Part shown: positions 1-13,600 of the stretch, one piece after another | Layout of the letters: every line of letters begins with the position of its first letter | Numbering within the stretch: the first letter of the stretch is position 1 | From: Lineus longissimus | Taxonomy: Eukaryota > Nemertea > Pilidiophora > Heteronemertea > Lineidae | DNA: 64,000 nucleotides | Assembly: GCF_910592395.1 (NCBI RefSeq) | Contig: NC_088326.1 | Coordinates: forward strand, 11,413,001-11,477,000 | Reading direction: 5' to 3' | Made by a program: the position numbers and the translations under genes | Notes under the pieces: generated by a model | Told to the model about the DNA's origin: nothing | Database searches by the model: none | What the model saw: the letters and a program-made list of their open reading frames with translations, nothing else

Positions 1-60
1 CCCTCATATGGAGGGTGTCCTTAATAGAGAGGTGTCCGCTAAGGGAGGTTCCAATGTACT
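1..60 (+). mobile_element. MITE family A, copy cut by window start
   Basis: gtgtccttaatagagaggtg followed by tccgctaagggaggttcc; same terminal sequence as the full copies at 13926 and 50454. Confidence 0.55.
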
Positions 61-899
61 ATCTTGTGTACATGTGTACATATCCTTGTGACCGGTTTAC
101 TTGTAGTCTTAGTGCAATAGTATACATATGCTTATCTGTAGTACTGAAAAAAGCTTCATTTCGATGTTCGGGGTTCATCCTGGTGCAGAGACTCTCAGAG
201 TTGGCCATGTGTTTGATGCTAATAAAGCCAAATATAGATTATAGAAGAATGCCTAAATTTCACAAAACCGTAAAATAATGGCCACCTGATTTCGAGGAGG
301 GAGGAGGGGGGGATACAAGGATACGTATTGACAGTTGCATTAAAACACATGGCAAAGAACTTTGTTGAGAATTGAAGAAACCTTTGTGTTCTCTTAAGGA
401 ATCGACTGCTTTATAAATAATTATACAATTTTGCATTGATTTCCATCTTTGTATTGTGCTCCGTTTTGTGATACACCCTGTAGTACTGTCTGTCCATATT
501 TAGTTCGTCTATTTATTCCAGAATATTAGTTTATAGATAAATTGTATCAGTTACCATGACAACCATATCAATCTAATTTAATTGAAAAGGAAACCTGTGG
601 TGAAAAATCGGCTTTCCAACTTGTCGAGAGAGAATCATGTGTATTTAAGTAGGTTTTCCATCTTACTGGGCTACATGAGTTTGTCAAATAAAAGTCACTG
701 GTAGATATAGACAGTTATCAGCTAAGGTTCTATTTTCATCACCCTGGAAAAAATCAGCTTTCCAACTTGTCGACATTCAAACCAATTTAGCTACATGTCA
801 TTCTTTTGTTGATTTTTTCGTGACACCCTGTCATGTACACCGCCATATTATGCATGCATGTATGTATATTATTACCCAAGACTCCTTACCTCAAAATGC

Positions 900-1090
900 T
901 TTGATGTCAAAATGATTTGACCCTGAAAGAAGGTCATTTGATTTAACCTTGTAGGGAGGTCATTTGGTTTGACCCTGTTGGAAGGTTATTTGGTTTGACC
1001 TTGTAGCAAGGTCTGGCTTGACCTTGAAAGAAGGTTATTTGGTTTGACCTCGTAGCAAGGTCTGGCTTGACCTTGAAGGAAGGTCATTTT
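900..1090. repeat. Tandem repeat rich in AGGTCA/TGACCT
   Basis: Five to six imperfect units of about 36 nt around ggtttgaccttgtagcaagg and tgaccttgaaagaaggt; each carries TGACC or AGGTCA half-sites. Confidence 0.6.
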
Positions 1091-1985
1091 GTGTCCTATC
1101 ATAAAAGCTCAATTGATTAAGAACAAGCATCGTTTCAACGTGTCCCTCATTATTCAGTACATGAGGTGCTTAAAGGGACCATAGTGCACAGTCAGGACCT
1201 TTTGCCCAATTAGTCATTACACTTAGTCAGCCAATCAGGGTTCGGTTGTTAGAAAACATGTTAGTTTAACATGTTGAGGTGTTGTTACATAAACATTGAT
1301 GGATGTTTATAAGTGACGTGTCGACACCCTGTTACAAGCTTACATGCTCTACCAACCAGGCCTAGGATGTACTGGTAGGCATGTGATTAAGGAGGTTCGA
1401 TATCCAATTGGGTTGTGAACACACTTTAAATCAATTTCAATGTTTGTTTTACATGTAATCCAATCGGGACCTTAATCCCATTTGGGCAGTATCTTAATTT
1501 TCAAATTAGACATTGGAGCCCTTTACCGGCTCTTAAAGGCAAGGAAGCACTGCCGGCTGGCAACATATGACTCATCCAGGTAGCCTGCTAATGCATAATA
1601 CCATAATGCATAAGGCTGACACACTATGAAGACCTCTACATGTGGTAATCAAGGAGGGCATGGCAAACCAAACAAGGTCCTTGTGTGGACCGTACTTCTA
1701 ACTGCCAGCTCTCTCACTGTGGCGGGGCAAGGCTAGGACCACCAAGGAGCTGTGATGAGGCTTTCATACCAGTGTTGTATCTCCCGTTCCAGCGTCTGAA
1801 CTGTTACAATTACGCTTCAGGAGATATCGAAGAATAGATTTCAACTGTAACGGCTCAAATGATGGAGTCAGTGCTGCAGCATCGGTTTGAAAGCCTGATC
1901 TTGGCTTCTTTGGTGTCCTGGCACAGCCTCGGTGAGGAAGCTATCAGCTGGATGAACGTTCAACTCAAAGTCTGTTTACAGTCAG

Positions 1986-2060
1986 AGGTGGTTAGCCATG
2001 ACTCGGAGAGGTGGTTAGCCCTGACTTGAAGAGGTGGTAAGCCATGACTCGGCGAGGTCG
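1986..2060 (+). repeat. Short tandem repeat, three units
   Basis: gaggtggttagccatgactc and two close variants in a row. Confidence 0.6.
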
Positions 2061-2264
2061 GAGATGCTCAGAGGTTGTAGCTTCTTCTTCTTCAGCATTC
2101 GCCCTGCACTGTTTGGCGATTTTCTCCAGGGCATTCCTCCTCTAAAGTGGGATGAGCCTTTTTCATGTACGGTTAGGCAAGCTACTTATGTTCCTCACTT
2201 GGTGGGGTCTTCTTTTAACCTGCCCTGGCCAAGGAACCTTGGTTTTAAGTCTCATTCGAAGGAC

Positions 2265-2392
2265 TGAGGTTGCAGCTGATTCCACAGGGTGAGGTTGCAG
2301 CTGATTCCACAGGCTGAGGTTGCAGCTGATTCCACAGGGTGAGGTTGCAGCTGATTCCACAGGGTGAGGTTGCAGCTGATTCCACAGGGTGA
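2265..2392 (+). repeat. 25-bp tandem repeat, five units
   Basis: tgaggttgcagctgattcca plus caggg, repeated five times with one or two substitutions. Confidence 0.85.
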
Positions 2393-3895
2393 GGTCGGTG
2401 CTTTGTCCTTTGTGTAGTGGCACTTTTTGGTCTTAGTCAAAACCCAACATTTTTTTACTGCCTTAATCATGAACATAGTATATAAATCAGTCTCGTGTCA
2501 GAATTGGAAAAAAAACATTGCCTTTAAAACTCTCTTGTTGTCTTATTCCTTGTCACTGACTTTTAGTGCAATGCTCAATGCATTTCTTGTACACCCCCTC
2601 AAGAGTAGGATGCATTTATAACAAGGCCTCCATAAATAGTGTAGGGGTATGACATTTGATTGTGACACAGTCAAAAAAAGGATCGGCAAGTTACCCCATT
2701 GCCCAAGACATGTCGGGGTGTACGACCCGATTCATGTCGCCCCATTTTGACAATTGTGTTCATTTGATCAAGACACGATACAGGTGGAGGGACTCCTAAC
2801 TTATGGATTTCATGGTTTCACTCGTAACAAGTCACTGCTCACTTTTTCATGCGTGACATGAAGAACGAACAAGTCATGTCCAAAGAGCGGGCTACATACT
2901 ACGATTCACGATGTCACTTTTCACCCTCACGTCGTGTTTTTAAGCCTAATTCTAGTGACGACATGAATCCTAACTCCGGCCTGAAACATGCTGTTCTGTA
3001 ATGTTGCGACATGATTTCCAACTTGAAATAGCTCACGTATATCACGTATATCACGTATATCACTATAATATCACTATAGATAGATCCATGCACTTGATTG
3101 GGACGTACGTTTACGAAAATGTCGCGTCTCGTCACGTTACAGTAATGTAAAATGCATGGTGACGTGACGACGGCCAACACTACGTCATGTAAACGTTGTT
3201 CCCAATCAAGTGCATGAATCCATAGTATAATGCCAATGGACGTAGAGCTGAAATAGTTTGTCACACACCTCCTCCGTCAGTTCAGATCGGATAACCTCGA
3301 AACTTTTCCTGAAAGTCGTGGTTGATATGGAGATGGTCCTCGCCGGGTTAAAGTGGTAAACTATGCAGCGATCTCGGAGAAATAGCATTTTTGGTTCTTT
3401 CTATATATGGGCATACTCATTAACATAAGGGGCCTTTTCAGCAGGTCTGATTTGCATATGGGGGCCATCTATTAAATCAAAAGTGTGGGATTATACAAAA
3501 ATAAGCCGGGAAAGTATTGGGGCCACTATATCTTTAAAGTATTCACCCATTTCCGCAATTTTCCCCCTTTATTTTGGTCGTACTCTTTCACGTCCATGCG
3601 TTGTTAATCGCACTTAATTTTTCTAAATACCGTATGAAATTCATAACAAAACCCCTTACCCGACCCAAGCACTGGGCGCAAAGTAGCGCACAGCTCCAAG
3701 CTCCCTATGAATACCCGGGGCAAATATAAAATATAATATAAAATCCCGATTAACAGTTCTTTACTGCGATAAAAACAGGCTAACCACTGCAGATTAACAA
3801 GTAAGTGAGTGTTCCGGAACGAGTGGAGTCCGTGCGGAGGGTTAGCCGTCCCGTCAATACAGCGTCGTCTGACGGTGGCCAGTGGTACCAGGCTA

Positions 3896-4713
3896 TGCGG
3901 AGGGTGTCGAAAAAACCCTAGGCGAACTGCTCCCTCCGTCTGGTGCTGCCACCACTATGCTCGCGGCATTTGTTGTACTAAGTTCGTAACGGGTAACACG
4001 CCAACTCTTCACCATTCGCGAAATAGATCGTCAAAATAAGTCGAGACCACTTTGAAGAGTGGTGGAGTTTGATTTTTCCGGTCGTTTTGGCCAAAACGCG
4101 TTTAGTGCAAGTAATTTGGAGGAAAATCATCTATTGTGCTCTTGAACTTGAAGACATGACCCATGTTCAGTGCGGAGGGTGTCGAAAAAACCCTAGGCGA
4201 ACTACTTCCTCCGTCTGGTGCTGCCACCCACTATGCTCGCGGCATTTGTTGTACTAAGTTCGTAACGGGTAACACGCCAACTCTTCACCATTCGCGAAAT
4301 AGATCGTCAAAATAAGTCGAGACCACTTTGAAGAGTGGTGGAGTTTGATTTTTCCGGTCGTTTTGGCCAAAACGCGTTTAGTGCAAGTAATTTGGAGGAA
4401 AATCATCTATTGTGCTCTTGAACTTGAAGACATGACCCATGTTCAGTGCGGAGGGTGTCGAAAAAACCCTAGGCGAACTACTTCCTCCGTCTGGTGCTGC
4501 CACCCACTATGCTCGCGGCATTTGTTGTACTAAGTTCGTAACGGGTAACACGCCAACTCTTCACCATTCGCGAAATAGATCGTCAAAATAAGTCGAGACC
4601 ACTTTGAAGAGTGGTGGAGTTTGATTTTTCCGGTCGTTTTGGCCAAAAACGCGTTTAGTGCAAGTAATTTGGAGGAAAATCATCTATTGTGCTCTTGAAC
4701 TTGAAGACATGCC
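3896..4713 (+). repeat. 276-bp tandem repeat, three units
   Basis: Units start at tgcggagggtgtcgaaaaaa: 3896, 4171 and 4447. Units 2 and 3 are nearly identical; unit 1 lacks one C and has few changes. No coding sense; followed at once by a C tract of about 17 nt (4719-4735). Confidence 0.9.
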
Positions 4714-4735
4714 CAATACCCCCCCCCCCCCCCCC

Positions 4736-5830
4736 GAGCAGTGTAGGGGCTACTTGGTTGTGGTAGCTCATGTACCTGGGACAACATCAGGACCCTTCTG
4801 GCTTGGAAGTAACTTCTATTGCATAGCACTCTTGAAGACAGGCACAACCAGACCATTGAGACAGCCCATGTTCTAGGACAACATCATGACCCTTCTGGCT
4901 TGAAGTAGCTTCTCTTTAACTAAAGACAGGCCCAACTGAACTGCTTGACAACTCAAGCAGTGTACTTGCATGCGGTAGCTCACCTGGGACAACATCAGGA
5001 CCCTTCTGCCTAAGATGTAGCTTCCATCTCATTGCACTCTTGAAGACAGACCCAACTGCACTACGTGAATGTGACAACTGAAGTATAGTACTTGAGTTAG
5101 CTCATGTAGCTACTTAGCTTCTCTCGGACTGTGCTCTTGAAAACCCTGCCCAACGTTGGGTAGGGATCCCATCCCATCCCTTCTGTCGTAAATGGAGCTT
5201 CTCTCGGACTCTGCTCTTGAAAACCCTGCCCAACGTTGGGTAGGGATCCCATCCCATCCCTTCTGTCGTAAATTGAGCTTCTCTCGGACTATGCTCTTGA
5301 AAACCCTGCCCAACGTTGGATAGGGATCCCATCCCTAGACTTGGAGGACCCTTCTGTTGTAAATAGAGCTTATCTCAGACTGTGCTATTGACAACCCTAC
5401 CCAATGTACCCAAGTAAGACTCGGAGGACCCCATGCATTAGGACTCTTCCGTCATTAACAGAGCTTATCTCGCACTGTGCTCTTGAAGATGGATCCCTCC
5501 CAACCAAGGAAAGACTAGGAGTAGCTCCTGCATCTGGGGACAGCATTAGGATCTTTCGGTCTTTGGACGAGCTTCTCCCCGATTGTGCTCTTGGAGAAAG
5601 ATCCCTACCTTGTTCTTGTTGGACAACTTCAGGACTGCCATGCTTGGTGGAGCTTCTTTTGTTCCCTTAAAACAGGGCCAAGTACCCTCCTCGGCAGCGT
5701 AAGCAGTGATACTTGAAGAAGCCAATGTCTTGGAGGTTGTTCATCGACCTGGGACAACATCAGGACATCAAGCCTTTGGTAGTTTCCGTCTCACTGTGTA
5801 TTCTTGAGCACAAGCCAAATTAGAGAGACC
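4736..5830 (+). repeat. Degenerate tandem repeat region
   Basis: Recurring phrases tgggacaacatcaggaccct and gtgctcttgaagacag every 100-130 nt, well diverged. Inside it, 5116-5335 is a fresher 80-bp triplicate starting agcttctctcggact (5116, 5196, 5276). Confidence 0.7.
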
Positions 5831-6009
5831 TCATCCCACATCCTGGTTGTGACTTTGTCCTCAAAAGGACACTTTGGGACAAAATGGATATCATCGTTAT
5901 CGGTAAACGGAATCTCTTTCCACACTGCACAGCAGTAATAAGGATGATTCATTTTGCCTTTTCATTACAACGTCTCTGTTAAGGACAACCTTGGGACTGA
6001 CAACGCCGT

Positions 6010-6130
6010 TCTTAATAGAGAGGCCTCCTGATTACAAAGGTAAAATTCAACAAAAATGACCAACTTTGGACCTTGATTGACAGGGTGTCCTTGATAGAGA
6101 GGTGTTCGCAATGGAAGGTACCACTGTACT
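6010..6130 (+). mobile_element. MITE family A, diverged copy
   Basis: ttcttaatagagaggcctcc near the left and ccttgatagagaggtgttcg near the right, ending ggtaccactgtac. Confidence 0.5.
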
Positions 6131-6639
6131 TTGAAAAAGAATGAAGACCAAGCCTAACTTGCATAGATTGTAAAGAGTGTATTGTATAATCTATAAAACA
6201 TGATTGCAAAGAGAGAATGAAAGGCTTGAGCGCTGTGCAAACAAGCAGTTTTAATCGCACCGACCTGCAATTTTAATCGCATGCAGCATGATAGTTCATC
6301 TGTGGTGGTCGTGGTAGGTCGCTTGGACCTGCAATCAACACCCAACCAAGAGATTACTACAGGGTGGCCCAGAAAACTTTCCCTCACACAATGGTTGACA
6401 ATAGAATTCTATTGTGGAAGGGAAATTTTCCTGGGCCACCCTGTAGACGAGAGATCCATTTGTTACACAAAGCACTGATTATAATTGCAGGTTACTGCGA
6501 TTGAAATTGTCGGTTTGCGCAGCACTTTAAAGGTGCGTCTTGTAGCAAGTCTAATCTAGTATTCAACAGAGTTTGATCATGTTGGTACAATTCATTAGGA
6601 ATCAATATATTAAAGGTGTACACCGTTTGTTATTATTTG

Positions 6640-6710
6640 TGGTGCAGTTAAATAGAAATGCAGTTATACACAATGCCGTAGTGCAGTTATTATGAATAAG
6701 AATTTGCTCA
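6640..6710 (+). repeat. Dispersed repeat family B
   Basis: aatagaaatgcagttataca then caatgccgtagtgcagttat. Related copies at about 7848-7900 (plus), 45890-45935 (minus), 46408-46440 (plus, diverged) and 56797-56830 (minus). Confidence 0.5.
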
Positions 6711-7946
6711 AACTTGAAATTTATAGTATTTTTATATCTGTCTACAGAAAGGCAATGCTGAAGTTTCATCAGCAGTTGGTAATTTTCACATTCAATTACA
6801 AATTCAACATTTTTGAAGAACGGCGTAGGCCTTTAAGATAATTTCATACCAATTCTATATTTCAAATTACCAGTAAGCAAATATCTGACTCTAAACTATA
6901 AATTTACAAATCTGTATGTTGCAAGCCTAATGACAAGCAGTGTACATGACTTTGTTCACTATACTGTGTAGACGCCATTTAGCCGGGAGAGAGGCCTATG
7001 TTAGGTGTGATAGGCCTATTTGAAAGATATGCACCAAAACCGGCTTAATTGCGTCTATACAGTCTTACTTATCACCTGGGAAAAGACCTTTGCTAGAGAA
7101 AGATAAAATGTACCATTGTCAAGTGCAGAGAAAGTGACTAATACTTGTCCTTTTAAAACTGATACAATGCATCTTTTGACCGAGTACGGCCAGAAGAAAT
7201 ATCATCCACACTTTTTACTTATTGTCGCTGTCTATGTCATGATGACATCATATATACATGTATATTCCCAGTGAGATTTATGGCAAACTAAGCACCTTTT
7301 TGATTTCAATCAGATTTTACTGTGTCTATTCTTGTCACATGAATGGCCCGGCCCCAATACGCACAGCGCCCTGATGACGCGTCGATGATATATCTTCTGA
7401 CGTTACATGTACATCACGATAATAACGAATGTATAATCTTAAACTTACCCCTAGAATGCCGACTATGAAAATATGAAAATATCAATCACTTCAGACCAAC
7501 ATCATGCTGTCACTGAGTTTAGAGAGTAAATTACATGGTGTTTGCGTCTCAATTTTTCAATACATCACAATAAATTTTACACAATAGACATACACAATAT
7601 TAAATATTACACCAAAAAATTTGTTCTTTCAAAACATTATTAAGTAACATGTGATATTACTGTGAAATATTACCCGCATAACATATAAAGTTTATCTAAT
7701 TTCAAACGGTTTCTTAAACATGTTACCTGGTGGCAAGAAATGGAACTAAACCCTTCAGCACCAGTTTGTGCCACGTGAAACCTCTTTTGGTATTATTACT
7801 TTATGCTATAACATATATAAGTTCGTAATCACTGGTGGTCCAGGAAAATAGAAATGCAGTTATACACAATGCTATAGTGCAGTTGTTATGCATACAAATT
7901 CGCTGAAATTAGGTAGATACAGTGTTTGTGTCTGCCTAAACAAGTG

Positions 7947-8194
7947 CAATGCTGGAATATTTATTAAGTACGTATTTTAAAAGCAATCGGAACTTTTCAA
8001 ATTCAATTTCAAATTTCAATTTTTTAGGAACGGTGTAGGCCTTATGTCGAAATGAATTGAGGAGGGGCTGCAATGCTGGAATTTTTATTTCGTACATATT
8101 TTAAAAGCAATCGGAACTTTTCAAATTCAATTTCAAATTTTAAATTTTTAGGAACGGTGTAGGCCTTATTTCCAAATGAATTGAGGAGGGGGGC
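7947..8194 (+). repeat. 124-bp direct duplication
   Basis: Two copies starting caatgctggaat at 7947 and 8071; both contain aaaagcaatcggaacttttc and aggaacggtgtaggcctta. Confidence 0.8.
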
Positions 8195-8344
8195 TGAATA
8201 TCAGTGGTTCGGTGCACACATACTTTATCGGCGGGTCCCAGACTGAGCTGTGTGGAACACAAATTTACATACATGATGTAATAATAAAGCACCAATTGCA
8301 TATCACAATCAAAATATTTTGACAACGAAAGAGGATCCTTACAC

Positions 8345-8810
8345 AGGCAAAAGTGTCCATGCATGGATCTATGATTGGGATTCATCGTCAAAGTTCTATC
8401 CATGCGGCACAGATGACGGAGAATCCCCATCATAGATCATGAATGGAACCCATGGTCGTATCAACCATGGGCCCATCATTGATCCATGGATGGAATCCGT
8501 TAAAAGGTTTTTGACAGCCCTGCAAAGAATATAAGTTAGAAGAGGTATAAATAATTCGTATTTTCCATAAATCTGGTGACAGTTACTCGAATGGGTTTGT
8601 ATTATCCTGCCCACGTTCATTTTATGGGACCCAGCGTCATTCGGTCTATGATGGAACTCCCATTATGGATCTATCATGGGCCATCAGTGGATCTATCATG
8701 AGCAATCAGAGTATCTATGATGGGGTCTGCGTGTAAAACGCGGTGTATTAATAATCAACACAGGTTCATCCATGGACCCATCAGTGATCCATGCATGGAC
8801 ACTTTTGCCT
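8345..8810. mobile_element. MITE-like element with 25-bp terminal inverted repeats
   Basis: Left end AGGCAAAAGTGTCCATGCAT and right end ATGCATGGACACTTTTGCCT are perfect inverted repeats of 25 bp in total. The interior is packed with palindromic ccatgg, atccatgg and tctatgatgg phrases. No coding capacity. Confidence 0.55.
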
Positions 8811-9352
8811 TCGTAGATAGGGAGTCTATGTCGAGAGATTGTCGTTTGATTCTTCCCAGAGGATAGGAACTGTGCAGAAACTCTGACATCTAAGAAATCA
8901 TAAAATCATAACAAGCCATATCATCATCACTAATGAAATAAATAAGTGACTAGTGCAATCAATCCCGGGCCTGCCTCTTTGAAGAATTTAGTCACTAATG
9001 CTGGCGTTATCTTACATTATCTCCTTCAGTTAAGGGCTTTAGACATAATATAAGTTAGGTTAACGCCAGTATGAGTGACAAAACTTGGTTCGAAAAACCA
9101 GGCCCCGGTGTTCAAAATTTGAAATTTTTCGTTCGAAATCGAGCACCGAAATTATGCTTCAGAATGAAAGGAAACCGTTAGTCAACACCAAGCATACCGG
9201 TAGGCCTGTAAGTTTAGTGAATCAAATATTTGTGCACAGAGGCGGCTAAACTGAGAATGGCAGTCATTGCGACTCAAAAGTCAGACCTGCCTGCTCATAG
9301 CTCTGAATTGGCATTGCTGGTTGGTCAAGAATTGAATAAAACTGCCAAAATG

Positions 9353-10396
9353 AAATGGCCAGGGCCATTGTGCTCACCTCATGTGGAGGAAAGATGGATA
9401 AAGAGCATGGTATTGTGTCATGTAGTGTTAGGTTTGATGTAGGTCCAAGCAATTACAATTTCCCCAAAATGGCCAATTTACAGTACATTCGACCTATGTG
9501 ACCTTGAAAAGTAGGTCAAATCAAAGAAGACCCGGGTGACACATAGAATGGCTGTTAGAATTAGATGTACCTATGATATAAAATTGGTGCCAATCGGGCA
9601 AGTCATTACTAGGAATAATGGCATTTTGAAGAATTTAGGATTTGGCCCCCCCTGGAGGCCAAACGGCAAATCAGATCGCACCAAACTTCGGTACCTGAGA
9701 TCACCTGACCAAGGGGTACATGTGTACTTAATTTGTGATCAATAGTCATTGCAGTTAAGAAACGTGCCATAGTTACGGCCTGACGGCGAATTTACGCCAT
9801 TTGACCTCTGTGACCTTGACAAGAAGGTCAAATTAAAAACCTGTGTGACATATACTGTATGGTGGTTAGATATACCCATGATATCAAATTGGTGGCAATC
9901 GGGCAAGAAGTTAAGGAATAATCACACTTTTAAGGTTTTTGGATTTTGCCCCCTGGTGGTCAAGTGGTGAATCATATTGGACCAAACTTCGGTCCCTGAG
10001 ATCACCTGACTAAGGGGTAAATGTGTACCAAATTTGGTATCAATAGTCATTGCAGTTTAGAAACGTGCCATCGTTACATCCTAAGGGCCAATTTACACCA
10101 TTTGACCTCTGTGACCTTGAAAAGGAGGTCAAATTAAAAACCCGGAGGATATATGATGCACCTTTGCTAGAAGTACCTACCATATTTTTTTCAAAATTTC
10201 CCGACTACTATTAAGGGAGATATTGCATATTTTCACTTTTAACGTTTGGCCCCCTGGTGGCCAAACCATGAAACGAATCGGACCGAAACTTGGTCTCCAA
10301 GGTGTCATTACATAAGGGTACATGTGTACCAAGTTTCAACTCAATAGCTCTAACAGTTACGAAACGTGCCCTGCTAACGGACGACGGACGACGACG

Positions 10397-10443
<47 letters not shown>

Positions 10444-10493
10444 ACGCCACGGTATGGGATAAGCTCACCTCTGCTAAGAGGTGAGCTAAAAAG
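9353..10493 (+). mobile_element. Helentron/pearl-like non-autonomous element
   Basis: Starts near aaatggccagggccattgtg. Contains three diverged core repeats of about 310 nt (landmarks at about 9490, 9800 and 10100: the phrase ttacgccatttgacctctgt and a following gaccttga), then an (acg)n tract (about 10378-10444). It ends with a perfect 10-bp hairpin, agctcacctc-tgctaa-gaggtgagct (10462-10487), and an A-rich tail. Core repeats, microsatellite and terminal hairpin match the plan of bivalve pearl and insect DINE-like elements. Confidence 0.55.
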
Positions 10494-10605
10494 TAAGAGG
10501 GAATTTTTTGCCGCAGTGACGAAACCTCTCTCGATTCAGTCGCCTATGTGCTGTGTCATCTGAGCCCCTTTCCTAAATTTGAGTGTCGCCTAGAAACTAC
10601 GCTCA

Positions 10606-13600
10606 TCAAGACTGCACCAACTCGTCTCCGTGACTGAAGACAGCCTGGACAAACTCCGCATACAGGCGATTCATGTACGTGTGACGTCGCGGCCAGAGTC
10701 CGTCGAGAAATCCAATATGGCCGCCATGGGAGGTGATGACGCATGCAATGTTGTCGTTGGCCTCCATCTCTTTGACTGGAATGGCTGGAAAAAATATTGA
10801 AATTTTTTTCATTGATATTATCATGTATGAAATAATTATAATAATAAACGTTACAATAAAAAGACACACTGCTAAAAAGGCAATATTTTGTAAACCATTT
10901 TTAAGATAGATCTGGAAGAAGGTACTTGACTAACCCCTTGTCACTAAACTGTAATAGTGTGACCACAAATAGTAATGTAACACGGCCCTGGGCAGTTGGT
11001 ACCACAGTCGATCAACTCTAGTTGACATCTGGAAAGAGCCTTGTTAGGCCTACCCGCCCAAAGGATAATCTAGTGTTGCGCACAGCTCACGCAGAGCACA
11101 GGGTATGTCAATTGTGACTAGGACTGTACATACTCTCAAGCAATGAAAACGGATCGTCAGCAGCGTTCAGGCTGAGAACCGGAATCTTGATCTGGTGAAT
11201 CTTGTCGTGGAGCGACGCCTGTTGGTAATAAGCCTCACACGACGCAAATCCAAACATCTTGGAGGTAAAACGCTCGTCAAACTCACGGATGGTTGAGCTC
11301 TGAAAAAGGGACAGAGATTTATGCATCCTGAAGGTTAGAGTGACATCTAGGATGACAGTTAGAGGGGAGAGATAGCACAGTGGAAGAGAGTCGGCCTCAT
11401 GATCAAGAGGTTGTGGGTTCAACTCCTGGACAAGTCACTGCTTGGTTCCCCTGGTCATGTTCAAGTGAGAAAATAATGATGTTGAGGACACATACATGTA
11501 GAGTAGGTCAATCTGAAAATGGAATTCATTGAGAGAGTGGTGAAAAGTTGTAAAACAAGGTAAAATGCGGGTGCCGCAGGGGAATTTTAGTAAAATGCCT
11601 GGGCACTCGAGGTGTTCATTGAGTAAGGTTGGGCTCACTTAAAAGAAATGGCCAGAAATTCTTGCTCCTTTGTGCCTATACATGTTATCAAGAATTTATA
11701 AAGACTAGTCTTTATCAATTCTTGATCTTAAACACTGACCTTAAGAATGTGTCCAACATCAAACTGATCCTCAAACATCTCCATGTTCCTGAAAATTTGA
11801 AAGTTTTGAGATTTATTTTTCAGATTAACACATCCTGAGGAAATCAGGGGTTAATGTGTGCTTCTCCGGCCTTCCACACAGAACCGAACAAAACCCTGGA
11901 TTTCCTCAGTCCTTACCAATGATCGTCACCAAAGCTAGACTTCTACTTGCACAGGTACGCATCCAAAATTGTACACAAACATTATGAGTTGTAGTTTCAC
12001 CAAGTTAACACTACAGAATGCTCGAAACAGCAATGGAATGTTTGTGTACATTTTCTGACGACTAGAATAGCCAAGGAACTTCCACACTTTTGCTACCCGC
12101 AGGGTTTTTGAATTTTGCATCAGCAGTGAAATTAGAGCCTATTGTGCAGGCACTTCTAAATCATAACATAATTACTCAACCAATCTAAACTACACTGAAT
12201 TGAAACAAGAAGCAGTGAAATACTCATGTTTCACTGATGTAAGATTCTTTTTTTTCAATATATAAATCAAGTCTCATGGTCAACTTCGACTGGAATTGAC
12301 AATGGGAAAGCAAAACCTACATGTACTGATGTAGTTGTATAAAACTGATGACGTCATGTCTGTGGTTTTTGTGTCGAGTTCACAGCAATTATCGAAGTGA
12401 CCTCACATCAGTGAAATTAGAGCATACGCTTTGCAACAGTGATGCAAAAGCATGAATAAGTAAGGTGGTGTTGATGAAGCAAGAATTATGAACCTACGTT
12501 GTATGACAGCAGTATATTTGTAATTATAGTAGAACCTCTCTATTAAGGACACCCTTGGGATTAACAAGTGCTATCCTGATTATAGAGGTCAGATTGATGT
12601 AAGTCCCAATTTGGGACCAAAACTAGTGTCCTTAATGGAGAGGTTGTCCTTGATAGAGAGGTGTCTGGTAAGGAAGGTTTCATTGTACATTACCTAGATT
12701 TGGTGGCTGCACTTATATCATATCAATAGAAAAATGGCTGGTCTCACCAGAGACCCGCCAGTGGGTGCGTTTCATGTACCGGTACAGTACATTCATAGAA
12801 GTTGAGGTTATGGATATGATTGTGGCCCATTTTTAAGAGACAAAAAAAGATAAAAAAAGAGTACCTTTTGAAACTGTTTAAAAGATTATATACACAAGGC
12901 TTGTTGATGGCCAACATGTTGAGAGGGCTCTCGATAAACTTGACATTCGGCGGAATGTCCCAACCCGAAGAAAGCAACATGGCTCCCACAAGCTTGCACG
13001 CAGATCGCCCCCTGGTGGAGACATACTGACCTAACATAATCCTAGAATTTAAGCAGAAGACAGAGGGTGACAAGACATGGGCACTCTGGTATGAAATTAC
13101 ACGATAGGACTGGGCAAGGATCCGGAGAGAATGATCCTGAGGGAGGAATCTAGAGGAGGGGAGACTTGAGAATGAATCTTCATCATCCACACAAGTCTAA
13201 TGAGGCTACATTATGAGCTAATTTATTTTTGCAGTTCAATTGATAGTGAGCTTTTTGAAAATACTTGGGGCTTGAGACTGTTTTTAGAGGGGCCCTGTAC
13301 ATTTGCAAAAATTGGCACTCTTTTATTATGGAAATAATGACATGTACTAGATGTTGGTGACAGCAAAAAGATTTTACACTTTTGATTTTGATTAATGGTT
13401 TTTAAAAAAATCAAAAGTGTATAATCTTTTTTGTGACACCTAGTATGACTCAACATTGGAAAAATAGCCAGACTTGCAAAAATAAATAGGCTTTTAAGCT
13501 ACATTGTAGGGAGGAAGAAGGACAGAAAATGATGGATGAGGAAAACCATATTGTTCTGCTTCAGAATCTGAGCAATCAATAAAATATTAACCCTTTGCTG

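Larger units (their letters stand above)
61..6009. other. No gene seen; repeats only
   Basis: Apart from the tandem repeats listed separately, I find no reading frame with conserved sense or good splice sites on either strand here. Confidence 0.6.

Noticed and set aside
2252-2476. Minus-strand frames with repeated NLxLWNQLQPHPVES-like peptides
   Set aside because: Readings of the 25-bp tandem repeat in different frames; not a gene.
11823-11880. Phrase catcctgaggaaatc shared with 31069-31130
   Set aside because: Short shared dispersed-repeat fragment; too short and diverged to define an element from two copies.
12349-12356. CRE-like TGACGTCA in an ABHD intron
   Set aside because: A single 8-mer deep in an intron without supporting context is expected by chance in a window of this size.
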